From NCBI GenBank assembly GCA_022885665.1, contig JAGQDJ010000016.1, positions 186,001 through 250,000 of the forward strand: a stretch of DNA of 64,000 nt, in the 5' to 3' direction. Shown one piece after another: positions 35,753 through 48,200 of this stretch. Under the pieces are notes generated by a model. That model searched no databases, was not told the DNA's origin, and was given only the letters and a program-made list of their open reading frames with translations. The stretch's first letter is position 1, and each line of letters begins with the position of its first letter. The position numbers and the translations under genes were made by a program. This DNA is from Triops longicaudatus. Taxonomy: Eukaryota; Arthropoda; Branchiopoda; Notostraca; Triopsidae.

Positions 35753-35760
35753 TATAAAAG
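35753..35760 (+). promoter_or_regulatory. TATA box of SV2L-2
   Basis: TATAAAAG lies 368 bases before the SV2L-2 start codon and only 50 bases past the SV2L-1 polyadenylation signal. It marks SV2L-2 as an independent transcription unit with a leader of about 335 bases (possibly spliced). Confidence 0.55.
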
Positions 35761-36120
35761 CTTTCGAGCAATTGCTCTGTTACGAAAATAGTCTTATCTC
35801 GAAAACGCTCCGCAGATTGGATGCCAATGTGTGAACGCCTTTGTCTCAAGCGAGGTTACGACACCTTTATTAGGCGATTAGCTTGGTTTAATTTCCAGTT
35901 ACTTTTTCCCAAATCTGATACTCTGAAAGGTCAGCCAAGTCGGCATGACACTGCTGTATGCATTCGACGCTCGATATTTGAATGACAACTTCCACTTACG
36001 ATAAGGAAGACAACACAAGTATGTCATTTCTGATACCCAAGGGGCCTAGGCTACTATCTCCGTAATTGCCGGAGAAGCTAGGCTATTGTGTTTCAGTGCA
36101 ATTTGCAGTGAGCTTCAATA

Positions 36121-39100
36121 ATGACGCTTACGAAAAGTTCCCTACAATTAATCAACGAAGATGGCATGAAAGAAATTGAACTGCCTCAGGATAAACCAGA
36201 AGAGAACGATGGTATTTATATTAAAACATTAGTGTTTTACTGTTTTTTTCTTCCGAAATGTTAAAGTACGTGATTTCTGTGTTGGGTTTCAGGCGCAGTG
36301 GACTTCGAAACCGCCATTCGAGCAACAGGTACTTTTAGAAAAACTTAGTATTTTAAAAAATGAATGAAAAATGCATATATAAAAAGATAGTCAACAATCT
36401 CGTTAACCTTCTTGGTTGGTTATGAATTCAGAGTATGGCAAGTTTCATTACTGGTTCCTGTTTCTATGCGGAATGGCATATTCCTGCGCAGCAGTGGAAG
36501 CTTTGTCCGTATCTTTCTTGCTGCCCTCAGCGGAATGTGATCTCCAGATGACTTCCACCCAGAAAGGATGGCTGTCGGCTATTATTTTCGTTGGTAAATC
36601 CCCACTTATGCAACTATACAATACTTGGCACTCCACCCCGCACGAACCTAAGTTCGTTCAGCGCGCAACCCACACTTCATTTTGTAAAGCATTATGAGAG
36701 GTGCGAGTCCTTGGAAAGTCCAAAGACCGAAGAGCGAAAAAACCTCGTGGTTTCTGAGATGTGTTAAGAAACTCGCTCTAATTAGGCTATCTAGTGTCCT
36801 TTTTCTTTCTGTTTTTTTTTCTACTTTTATTATTATTATTTTAATTTTATTTTTTAAGAGTTCCAGCTTGTGAGTGTTCAGAAGCTTATATAATACGATA
36901 GAGTAGGATAAAATCAGCTCACGAGCGTAAACGGACAACGATTGTAGCTAACTGATATGATTGTACTTGGTTGACCAGTTTATTCTCGTTATGACCTTGA
37001 CAGTTTTTCACAGTCTTTACGTGAAAGGGGATTCAAGAATTTGCCATTGTCGAAGAAGACTTAGTAGACAACTATAATAAACGTTACCTAACCGAGCCTC
37101 ATGATAGCGACAAATCAGGAAGTCGCAATATGATGAGGTGGCTTACGCGAGTTTGAACTACGCAATTGCTAACGCGTTTGGAACGCGATTCCTAAAAATT
37201 TATCTAGAGTAAATATGTAGACAAAGGAGGATTCAAAACAACAACATATTTTCAGAAAATCTGAGCAACTTTAATTCGCGCTTATCTGTTCTGCTTTTAT
37301 CGCACGACGGCCGTGCGTTTGCTAATGGATAGGGAAAGCTTTCGTTCTTTTTCTTCAAAAAGGAAGAAAAACTACCAGCGACTTGTTGAATAGTCTAGTA
37401 TCTAGAAAGCTCGTTATGCACTTTTAACACGTTTAATAGTAAAAATGTCACAACAGCGTCCACCTTCAGACGACTGTGATTTTGCCTGAAAACCAAGACA
37501 GGAAAAATCAGTGCATAAATTGAAGCAGTAAACTAGACAGGACGGAAGATAAATGGAAAAATAACAAGAGATAAAAATAGAAAAGAATTATATCAAAATT
37601 GGCTAAGACATGTCAGAAATAAAATATACATAGGAAATAGGACTACTTTGTAAAATAAAAAATGGATAAAACTTTGTGTACTCTCGAGTACACGGAAAAT
37701 CTGCATAAAGTCTGACGGGGATTTCTTGACTACTGAACTTTCCCCCTGAATTATAATAAAACACTGAGTAAATAGGACCAGTTGAAGAGGTGTAAAGAAG
37801 GGCTACCATTCTTATGACAACAGTAAAATCGTGCTTGGAGTTTAATAAAAAAAACTTTTATACAGAAAATTAATTACGTCACTTAATTAATACTTAATTA
37901 AACATTAAAACTACCAAGTCTCTGTAAGAACAGCTTCAAGAGTCCTAGCAAATTTCGAACACTGCAACTTTGTCTTACCAAATACAGTTGTAACGCATTA
38001 GCCTGTATATATATGCACTTATTTTTTAAGCACCAGAGGGCATTCACACTGACATAAACAACGTTCAAACGAACGAATCCTTCTGGAAATGAAAGTTCCG
38101 GTAGAAATGTCTATTCGGCTCAGGTTTGTTATTGAAGAATGCACTCTTCGAGACGATTTAAACGCATGGATATGTCTTTCACGTAATTTGTCATCATTCC
38201 TGGCGACTTCTTTAATTGCCTCTCGCAACTAATGCTGATCGAAAAGTTGAAAGTTTCCTGGAAGACGAGGAACATTTGACATTTTTTATATATTTTTTTC
38301 TTTAATATATTTGTAATGAATAGGAATGATGATCGGAGGGTACATTTGGGGTGCGTTGAGTGACTCTTTGGGCCGTCGAGAAATCTTAATTGCTTCCTTG
38401 ATGACCGATGCTATTTTCAGCATCTCTTCAAGTCTGGCACAAAGCTTTGGCTTGTTCTTGACGCTCCGTTTTTTCGGTGGTATGGGGTAATTGCTCATTT
38501 TGTTCAGACTTTTCTCTATTTCCTGACATCGAACTCTTTGTTTTTAGTATTGCTGGAATGACCGTTGTACTATTCCCTTACGTGGCTGAATTCCAGCCTA
38601 GTGACAAGCGTGGCGCAATTATTAGTTTTGTAGCCTCCTTTTTCATGATTGGCAACATTTTAATGGCTGGTAATTCTCTTCTCGAAAAGTTTTCGCACGA
38701 CTAAAAAGCTGTTTATGCGTCTCTTTCTTTCACACAAAAAAACGCTATAAACTAGGCATTGCTTGGGCAGTAATCCCACAGACTTTCTCCACGCCTCCTG
38801 ATGCAAGTTTCACGTACAACGCTTGGCGTTTGTTTACCGCGTTATGTGGGACGATCAGTTTATTAGCCGGTTTGGCATTGTTGCCGTTACCGGAATCCCC
38901 TCGCTTTTTGCTGGCCAAGTGTAGAGAACAGGAAGCGTTGGAAGTCTTCCGTACCATTTTCGCTGCCAACACGGGACGTCCCAAACATGAGTACCCGGTG
39001 AGTAAAACCAAAGAGAAATCAGGATTTGGCATAAAGGGACTACGATACTTCCTTTTACGCTTTCTAAGTTCTTGAACTTATACGTCTGTTTCCCTTTTTT

Positions 39101-42100
39101 GTGCTTGGATGCCTTTACCTTTTGTTTGTCTTTCAGCACACCAAGTTCCTGCTCGGAGATGCCGAAGATGAAGTAAGCAACTTGCCATGGAAAGAGAAAC
39201 TTGAAGTGACGTTACGGAACGTTAGAGACCAATCCAAGACACTTTTTGCACACCCACTCCTACGCAACATTATCCTCATGATCGTTATCCAGTTTGCGCT
39301 CCAATTCGCGTAAGCATGATTGTTTTACAATTATTTACAATTATTTACGGGACGCATTGATTGGTTGACTCACTGATGGATCTGAAATTCGAAGAATGCA
39401 AACGACAGTTTTTCACACTTTTTCTTTTATTTCTTAACAAACAAAAGTTTCCCCCTTTTAGCTTTCTAGTTATTTTTATAATTCGAAAACAAGCTATTTT
39501 TTTAAATTTAAAGATATATAAAAAATTGACGTAATAGTAAGAAAAAAAAATCAATTTAAGGCTGCTCAGTGTTATTTGACGTGACTGATTTTCTAGAGCC
39601 TTGAGAAACCTTTCTTTCAAAAGTTGTGAATTTTGTTATGCGATTTTTGCGTCACGTTAATACTGAGCCGAACCTTCTCAGAGAGAACTTATGAAAAACC
39701 AAAAGAATTATCTACAGAGTTTTAAACGAAACGTTCGCAATGTATACTCTACATCCTGTTGTGACTTATGGTTTAGTTTCGGTCAAAACAAATGCTATAC
39801 TTTCAAAGGAAGTTTTTTTTTTTTAAAAAAAAAACGCATTTTCGCAGGCTTTACTTTCCTAAAGATGAACCGAAAGAAAGGACCTTTAACTATTTGCGGA
39901 AAAATATAGTATTCAACTCATGTACAACAGCAGTCAGTCTATATGACAGGTGCCAATGATCGACGAAATCGTCGACAATATCAATGCCACTGATCACTAG
40001 GTTTTCTGCCGAAAAATAAAGAATTAAATAAACTGTCCACGTGCAGACTGGTTTCAAGTAGTGAATTGTTTTCAAGTAAGCCTGGTCTCGTACGATTTTC
40101 AATTATCAGTCTTAAAAATTGCTAAAAAAGTCCATTTCAACTAGTTCTTACATTTATAATCTCGGATTTTCCCTCCTTTTTACGTATCGAGTCGGTTCCT
40201 GTAACAACTTCAACGTTTCCTTCCTAATTTTTTGCGTCTAAGAATGCGATTAAAAATTAGGACAACGTGATTCAGCTCAGCACACTCCGAAGAAAGTTAT
40301 CATGTGTTGTTATCAATTCTTATTAGTGGCGGGAATGTAGTAATTAATTCCTGCGAATTAATAAGCGGCTCATTAAAGAAGCCTAATATCCTCAGATCCT
40401 GTTTTCACTCTCGTTTTTCCTCATTTGTACAGAGACTTAGGGTTGCTGTTGTGGTTGCCTGATATCTTCAACCGACTGCAAAATTATTATGCGGACCACC
40501 CTGATGACTCTGTTACCGTGTGTCAAATCGTGGGATACAACAGCACCGAAAGCAACAGCGGCCTCAGCACTTGCCCGCACGATCCTCCTGATGACCAAGT
40601 ATTCATCAACGCCTTGATTGTTGCCCTTACTCCCTTACCTGGCAATCTTTGGACGTACTTTCATATGGATTTCTTGGGCCGAAAATTTTTCTTAGGTCAG
40701 CTAATATTTTATTTTATTAAGACTGCGTATTATAACACTTATGAGGACATTATGTTTAATATTTACAAATTTTAGAAAATTACTTTGCATGACTATTAAT
40801 CTGTAAATACCGACACGACTTGCACAAAATTAGATATAAAATATATAATGTAGGTAATTTTAAGCTTATTTTCCCAATAAGATAACTTTTCGTGATTTCT
40901 ACAGAATTATAAAAGTTTGCTAATGTCTCGACATAAAAAAAAGTCTATTAACAAAGTTCGGTTCATTTTGTCGAAGGAAAACGACAATACGTGAAAGTAT
41001 ATTTCTTGGAATTTTTTCCGTCATGGGAGCCAATTTCTGCTTACGTCATTAACATGTCGAAAATGTGCCATTTTCTCACCTTGCTTAGTTTATGGGTTGT
41101 TACCTAACAACAGCAATTGCCAGTTCTAACTCAGCAACGCAATTTTATGCAAGGTTGTCGTCACTGCAGTAAGGTTTTTCCGTGTTATGCATTACACGTG
41201 GTAGACAATCTCTGGTATCCAAGGTCTATTTAGAAAGAACTTTTTCGCAAAAACGTGACATGTGAGGCTCTTCATCGTCAAGCGGCATGGGCTATTTTAC
41301 AGGGTAGGGAAGGTTTTGCAAACAAGTTTGCGAACGAATACCATTTGTGGGCAACAGATCAAATGAAGGTCACTTTTTGCTCTAAATGATGAAATAGGCG
41401 GAGATTTACTATAAATGATAACATCAAATCAGGTTTCAGCTAGTAACATCTCGCTCCAACTGCGTAATTCATTTTGTAGAATAGTTTCGAAGTAGACGGA
41501 AGACGTCAGGTTGGCCTTGTATATTACTATGACCTTCAAAACTGTAAAGAGCATTAAAAGCTTAACAATTAAAATACCTAAAATAAAAACTTTTATCGTG
41601 ACAGAAACATCTGGGAAAAGACCAGACTCGTTATTGCAATGTGTTCACTTTTCTACGCGAACGAACGTCGTGAAGTGTTAGTGCATAAAAAACGAGTACA
41701 ACAACATTGGCGCTTTCTTAATAACTGTACCCGTTTGTTATGAGCATCAGCTTTACGCGATGCTTGACATTAAATTTTTGTTCTCATCGCGTAGTTCTCA
41801 TCGCATGAGTTTCATCGCGTAGTCACGACCTTGCTTAGTTATTATACTTGTTATGGACGTTACATAACAGGTATTTTTACATTAATTTCTACTCATTTTT
41901 CCCATTTCCTAGAATGCGTCCTTTGATTATGTCGAGAAAAGAGGAAGACGGGACACTGCGGACGGTTTCCTAATTTATATTTTTAATTTCGTGTGAGGAC
42001 AGAAATGTAACCGAAGATATATTTTGTTAGATACAGTGGTATTCTAGGTATTAAGAGTAATACCACGAACTTCAAGAAAACTAAAAAGAAGGCTAAATTT

Positions 42101-44271
42101 CCGTGACAACTAGAGGCTCTTCCAAGTGTTCACACTGCCGTGGGGTGGGACATGGCTGTGTGTTTTGCGTCAAAAGTTGTTTTCTCGCGTAGTCTTGACT
42201 ATTTTCCTATTAAATTTTACCCATACGTAGTTTGTTGCATATGCTGTATTCGTGATTTTTTTTATTTCTTTCATCGGCGTGAGCTTTGCTCGTTGCCGTC
42301 TGTATTCGTGATTTTTAGTTGTAAGATATTGTAGTATATGAGTTATTATTTTTAGACAAATTGTACTGTGTCCGAACTGTCCCGTCGCTCTAATTGCATT
42401 GAAAAAGTCTCAACTGCTATACTAATTATGACGGATGGTTTTCAACTCATGTGATTAAGTCGTTTCTCAAGTTTCCAAAGTACATACATTCGAGGCTACT
42501 TGGCGTTTTCCAGTTCGCTGTTCAGTTACTAGAGATGCAAACAAAGCAAGCGTGCGTGGTATAGAACTAGACAGAGCTGGAACAAGTTCACCTTCTTATG
42601 GACTTCTTGTTCGAAATTTCTGAGCCTTCAGGCATATCCCTCGGGAGAATTAGTTCTCCCAGCGTTGAGTGTGCCCTACCTTCCGCAACGGAAACTACGA
42701 AACCGAGGTTAACGAGTATATCGATACCAGGAACATTATATCGATCTCATAGCTGATATGCGTTGAGAAGAAGCGGAAGATGTCGATTTTTTTCACCAAG
42801 AAAGTATTAATTTCTTCTAACTTAATCTTTCGCATTTCGCAACCTTAGTTAGCACTATTCCTTATTTATGCTTGTCCATAAGAAAAGTCTGCTTAGCATC
42901 AACAATTCACCGAAAGTAGTTTATTTTCCGAACAAACGCCTCGAGCCACTTTCCAAATTTCGATTCAGGTTTCGGAAATTTGCGGAAAGAAACGGAAATT
43001 ACGCTACGTTTCCTGGCATACTTCGAACCACAATCGTAGACAATGCACACAATTTCTTTAACTATACCATAATCGACACCTTAGACAAACATTATAAATT
43101 CTTAATACTTCTAGATTCCAGGCTTTGAGCATGCGCACTCAACTTAGTTTGAACCAATCAGCAACTTTTCCACAGGAATGGACTTCCTTTTTCTTCTGTT
43201 TTCTTTGGATATGCTTTACACACGCTGGCCAGCTCTGTTTTTTTCGATGGTGCATGGATATTTTCTTTAAGCCTAACTTATTTTTGTGCTATAAGTGATC
43301 ACAACTACTTCAATTCCACTTTTCTTATTCTTTCATACCTTGGGCTAACAAACTTGAGGTCATTTTCACATTATTCTTATTAAAAGAAGTCGCTAATTTT
43401 AGTCATATGACCACACGGTAGGCTAGAAAGCTCCAGACATGGTGATTTCCCCACCAGCGCCACTAGTAACACAACTGGGAACACTTTTTTAGAACATTCC
43501 CATTTACATTCAAGCAATTGAAGTGATATAAAGGTTATAATGAAAAATATTCACGCAACGAAGGAACCTAATAATTTTAAAAATAAGGAAAATATGTTAA
43601 AAATTAATTATAACTGAAAATGTTCGAAATAATATTTAAAAAATGTTACAAAAGTAAGATAAATATAAAATAAAAACCACGCAAAACTGCAGAAATATAG
43701 TAAGTACATACTATGTTGACACTCTGACAGGCTGCGTGTGATTTCAGATGTGGTAACTAAACTATGTGGTTCTTAACGGCTCGTTAATTCTTTTTGACAG
43801 TGGCGAGTATGTTGGGAGCCGGTGTTGCCGCGTTCATGGTATGGATCGTCCGTAGTACTACCGACAACCTGATTGTTTCCTCGTTCTTCAGCTTTTTTGC
43901 TACCATGGCATTCAACGCTATAAACGTGCTCGGAACCGAGTTGTTCCCCACTAACGTTAGGTAAGATGCTTCTTCAAAGTGCCCCGAAAAACTTTCCCTT
44001 TAGCACACACTACAGTGCAGCTCTACACATCGCTCTCGTTTTGCCTTCGCATGGAAACCGTGCCTATGACTCATGCACTTTTAACTCTCTCTTTTTTCCT
44101 CTTTTCTCTACCTCTCCCATTGTCTTGCTCTACAGGTCAACAGCCATGGCTATTACGCAAATTTCAGCTCGAATCGGAGCAATCTTAGGAACCGTCTTAT
44201 TCGGAGCATTAGTCGAAATGGTTTGCGCTGTACCTATTTTACTCGTCGCTGGATTTATGATAGGTAACGCT

Positions 44272-44302
<31 letters not shown>

Positions 44303-44426
44303 AAAGCCAACACCTCTTTTCTTTGCAAAACAACGAAAACGAGTCACTTATATAACAATAATTAAAACAGGTGGCGGACTGCTTGGGCTGTTGTTCCCCA
44401 ACACGACCAAAGCTACTTTAACCTAG
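36121..44426 (+). CDS. SV2L-2: SV2-like major facilitator transporter
   Basis: Exons 36121-36211, 36293-36328, 36432-36593, 38324-38486, 38548-38669, 38756-38997, 39137-39309, 40433-40695, 43801-43960, 44136-44263, 44371-44426 give 531 residues, with intron phases identical to SV2L-1. The acidic N-terminal tail (about 42 residues, MTLTKSSLQLINEDG) is unrelated to its neighbours. In helix 1 the first SV2 aspartate is replaced by Ala (SCAAVEAL) while SAECD is kept. The helix 2-3 motif is GALSDSLGRRE, with Ser in place of the usual Gly before Asp. The 7-8 loop has paired Cys (TVCQIVGYNSTES..STC). Three introns are expanded to 1.1-3.1 kb, making this the longest gene of the array. Closest neighbour by eye is SV2L-3. 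Confidence 0.92.
36594..38323 (+). other. SV2L-2 intron 3 (1.7 kb)
   Basis: AT-rich sequence between helix-1 and helix-2 exons. I see no open frame with homology and no clear element boundaries. Confidence 0.5.
39310..40432 (+). other. SV2L-2 intron 7 (1.1 kb)
   Basis: No coding content; contains a T9-A10 stretch near 39815-39835 and otherwise unremarkable AT-rich sequence. Confidence 0.5.
41781..41822. repeat. Three-copy 14-base tandem repeat
   Basis: TTCTCATCGCGTAG, TTCTCATCGCATGAG and TTTCATCGCGTAG follow one another; a further isolated TTTTCTCGCGTAG occurs near 42180. Confidence 0.7.
41940..42150. repeat. Interspersed repeat copy A (shared with SV2L-5 intron)
   Basis: This segment and 61495-61705 share the same order of phrases (TTCGTGTG.GGA.A.A.ACTGTA, then ACTAT..GTATT, then CT.AA...AATTTCCG/AATTAAAGG, then GTCTTCCAAGTGT and CA.ACTG). 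Identity is only moderate by eye. Both lie in introns of array members, at the exon 8/9 and the equivalent 9/10 positions. Confidence 0.45.
44277..44305. repeat. Poly-A tract in SV2L-2 intron 10
   Basis: Uninterrupted run of 29 A directly after the exon encoding helix 11. Confidence 0.85.
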
Positions 44427-44769
44427 TTTCGGATCACGGTATGTGGAGACTCGACACCCTGTTACGAATGCACAATATAAGATTTGTAAAAAAAATACCT
44501 GGCTGAAAGTGCAATGTCCCCACACACCTTTATCTAATTGTGTATCAGCGAAGGAGAATATGAAAAGCTTTCGCCCCGTTTCAGAAACTTTCCCGTTGAA
44601 AAACACCAACGTGCTTGGCAACTTCTTCAGTTGCTTGTTACACCGGAGAAACGAGTGAAGTCAAAGTTTGTCAGTGTCTGTGTGATTCTTTGCCAAATTC
44701 TAGTAACCTAAAACTTACAAAACGCGATAGTGATCTGTGTACGCCTTTTATGACGAGTTGAAGTTGTCA

Positions 44770-44775
44770 AATAAA
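44770..44775 (+). terminator. Polyadenylation signal of SV2L-2
   Basis: AATAAA about 344 bases past the stop codon. Confidence 0.45.
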
Positions 44776-45059
44776 TAGAGCTTTTCCTTTCAATAGCTCT
44801 CTGATTTACCGCTTTTTTTTGCAATTTTTTCTGAACTCTTAGTGACTGTTCGGTCGCCAAAAAGTCTTCAAAACCTTGTTTCATCTCCAGGAGGCTTTTA
44901 TTTCTAAGGCTTCTAAGCTAGTTCATTACTAAGAAAAAAAAAGCCGATGGGGGTCGGTCTTGGTGAGTACTAGACAGTGTGTCTGTAGGAGAGCCTTTGA
45001 CTCGTAAACACGCCTTCCATTCACAACCAGGAACTTTTAGCTCCCTTTTACGCGGAGCG

Positions 45060-45066
45060 TATATAT
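45060..45066 (+). promoter_or_regulatory. TATA-like box of SV2L-3
   Basis: TATATAT followed by CCGGGCG, 232 bases before the ATG; a weaker match than those of SV2L-2 and SV2L-5. Confidence 0.35.
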
Positions 45067-45297
45067 CCGGGCGATGGGCGAAGGTGTGCAGACCTGTGTA
45101 CGAACACCGTCCGCTGCTCTACTACTATAAGTTTCCATGATCTGATTATTGACAGTCCAAAGCCACACGCCGAACTCGCGCGTTCAGTGTCGCTTCTTGC
45201 AAAGTGAAGACTGATTGCAGCGGCAACAATTTGGTTTTTCTAGCGAACATTGCTTGAGTTAATTTCTGGTTCCTATTCGGGGTACACGCGCAGAAAA

Positions 45298-48200
45298 ATG
45301 ACAGTGAGATCGAAGTGGTGGAATAAACAGATAGCAAATGTGAGAAATTTATTCGATGCGCCCATTCCCGATGGGCAAAAAGATGTCGAAGCCACTAGTC
45401 CGCCCAAAGACCTGTCCGCAACAATGAAAGGTAAGAAATCTTAACCATGTATCTACACACAGTGAGATCTTGCTACAACAAAACGTTCTATAATGGACTT
45501 TCGATTGGAGTAAACGGATCTTAAGGTTCTTGTAGCATAGAAATGTACAGAAAGTCATGTATAACGAACTTCGGGTATGCTGAAAAATTTTTTAGGTCCT
45601 AGTGGGTTCGTTATAACGAGACTCTACTCTGTAATAGATTAAGGTAAATCTACGCACTGTACAATTGCAATATTTTAGTTTCGTAATTCTGAATAGCGTA
45701 ATTTCTTCGGGCTAATAAGTTCTGAGACGTTATTACCACATAACTGAATGAGAAATAATCCCAGTACTTTAAAGTCTTGTAAATAAAACAGGCTATTAAG
45801 GTCGATGTTGCTGGAACTGAATCTATTAACCATGATGTCAGACTAAAGAAACATAAACTTACTTAAAACGCCTAATTACCTAAAACTAGCTTAAATTGAA
45901 GTAAATAAATCGTCGTTAGTGTTGATGATGAATGAGATTCATAATGAATTAAAATAAAAACCGCAAAAACGAATTATCGAAAAGTAGAAATTCCGGCAAT
46001 TTATGTAAATAAATTGTTTATCCTCCCACTTTTAGAGGGAAAATTGCAAAACTTGTACAGAACGAACTGTGGGATATAGTGTTGTAAAGCCCTGAGTTAG
46101 GAAAGTGTCAAAAAATGTCTTGACATAAAAAATCAGATATAAAGAATAATCTTTTTTTCGTTTTAGAGAAGGTTCGCTATAGTGAAATTGTATTGTAATT
46201 ACTAACAATTTTCTTGTCAACAAAAATACGAGCTAAAACTGTTGCAGTCAGTGCCAATTCGTTGAGATATTTTCGCAAAGGAGCACTTCGTACCAATTAA
46301 GAAGTCTTCAACATAAAAAAGTCAATGTCTCTAAGTCTTCCGAAAGTTTTTATTTCATTCGTTATTCTTTTTGTTTTATTTTTGTGTCCTGTTTATTTAT
46401 TTTTACATTTCGTTTGTTCCTACTCTCTTTATTCATGTTTATTTTTTATTCTTTTTTTCATGTAACTGGTTTCACAACTCACGGTACAGTACGAACGTGT
46501 ATTCCGAATGAAAGTCGTCCTAAGCAAACATTAATACTCTCAGAAAACTGTACTCGACAAAAAGTCCAATTTTTAACCACGATACCGTGATACAGTAGGA
46601 ATGCACGAATTTCTTTCCGCAGTCTAAATCACCGTCTTCACTCTGTAGATACTAAGAAATTCACAGTAATTAAGTGAAAGTTTTCAATTCCGTAATAAGC
46701 GTGATTTATTACAGCTATTACACTCCGGATTACTATAGGAATAAATTTTTACTATTTTCTCAAGTGACGTACAAAAAAAAAAGCTTGGGTATAAATGTCC
46801 TACTGTGTCGGCTTGTACAAAGGTAATACATCTCAGTTGGCGGGTGCTGATGTAAATATTTCTCTACCGAGTTCTCTTTATGGAAGTGGAGGAAAAGTAG
46901 TTCATTCAGCCGGTCCGAAAAGGCCGCCCTCTCCCATTATGGGACATTAGTATACATTTTGAGCGTTTTTCTTAAGAATCCCAAAATTTGGAAGCACCGA
47001 CATTCGGCATTTTTAAAACTTTTAAGTGTGGCCAAACTAACGATGGTGTCAAGGATGTGATCCACTGGAGAGTTTGGACCGCAATCCAAGGTTATTTCAC
47101 ACGCTTACGCCCTACTTTTTCTCCGAGACACATCTTAACACACAAAGTGTATCCCCAGAAGCCGGTTCCTTTTTTTTTTTTTTGGTTATTCTCTTTTCTT
47201 TCTTTCTCTACAACTTCTTTCTTGTTAGGAGTTTTTCCAAAGGGAAAAGCAGCACTCAAGACCCCATCAAGTTTATAGGTCAAATAACCCAACCCCAAAT
47301 GCTTAATGACGGGAGGAGGCCATTTTTGTTTTCCTTTTCTGTCATGGGGGGGTTGTTTGAAGGTTTTTCTGGCAGATTTTTAGTCTTGGGTGGTAAGCAT
47401 AAATGAAAAGACCGTGACCAAGAAAAAACGGAAAAGGTAAAACCGCCGCTTTGGCATGAGAATGAGTATTCAAGTACATATGTGCCTCGGTGACGTTTGG
47501 CGACATTCGAATGCCACTGCGAAACGTGTCTTACCTTTCACTTGCTACTTTGCACACATCGACTCCAAAAACTCAAACAAAAAAATGGAAAAATAAAATA
47601 TGCAACCCCCAAAAAAGTCAATAATGGCAAAACTACGCAATTAAATTAATTCGCATTTTTTTAATTTAAAATAAATTACCGTTCAGAACAAAATTTCAAA
47701 TAGAATGTGAAATTTTCGAAAGAACAACGGAAAAATTGTTGGAGAATTAAATTGTTATGGCGTTGAGAAAACGTTGGATTTGTTGAACTATTTCGCGCGC
47801 TGTTACTTTTTTCATTTATTTCTGGGGTCTATTCAATTATACACTTGAATTTTTGACCTATTAAGCAACTTGCAACTATATTTGATTCAACACTTCGCCG
47901 TTTTTGACCACTGGAGTGTGAAAATTGATCATATCTTCTTAGGGTATTAAGTCGTGCTTCGTTTAGAGGCGTAAATAGTTTAGGATTACGCTGATTAACC
48001 TTGATTTGTTACAGCAGCTTTATTACAAGAGAAGATAACAACAAGCAGATTACACTGAACTTTCATCCTTCCTTTTTTAATAACTGTATTGGAAGGTTCA
48101 ACAAGAGCTTAAAAGGATTTAACAGGGTTGCATTTAGCCAAGGCTTTGCAATCAGTTAGCTTTTCAAAGATACATAAAGCAATGTGTCAAAAGTTTGGTA

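Larger units (their letters stand above)
40696..43800 (+). other. SV2L-2 intron 8 (3.1 kb)
   Basis: The largest intron of the array. It contains a three-copy 14-base repeat (41781-41822), a segment resembling one in an SV2L-5 intron (about 41940-42150), and the short phrase ACCTTGCTTAGTT twice (about 41091 and 41827). No intact protein-coding element is visible; it looks like a site that has collected small non-autonomous elements. Confidence 0.5.
44427..45297. other. Intergenic, SV2L-2 to SV2L-3
   Basis: AATAAA at 44770-44775 is the likely SV2L-2 polyadenylation signal. A TATA-like TATATAT at 45060-45066 lies 232 bases before the SV2L-3 ATG. No other gene. Confidence 0.5.

Noticed and set aside
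46988..47406. Two overlapping open frames in SV2L-3 intron 1
   Set aside because: They centre on a T14 run and a Phe-rich stretch; no conserved motif and different frames are equally open.
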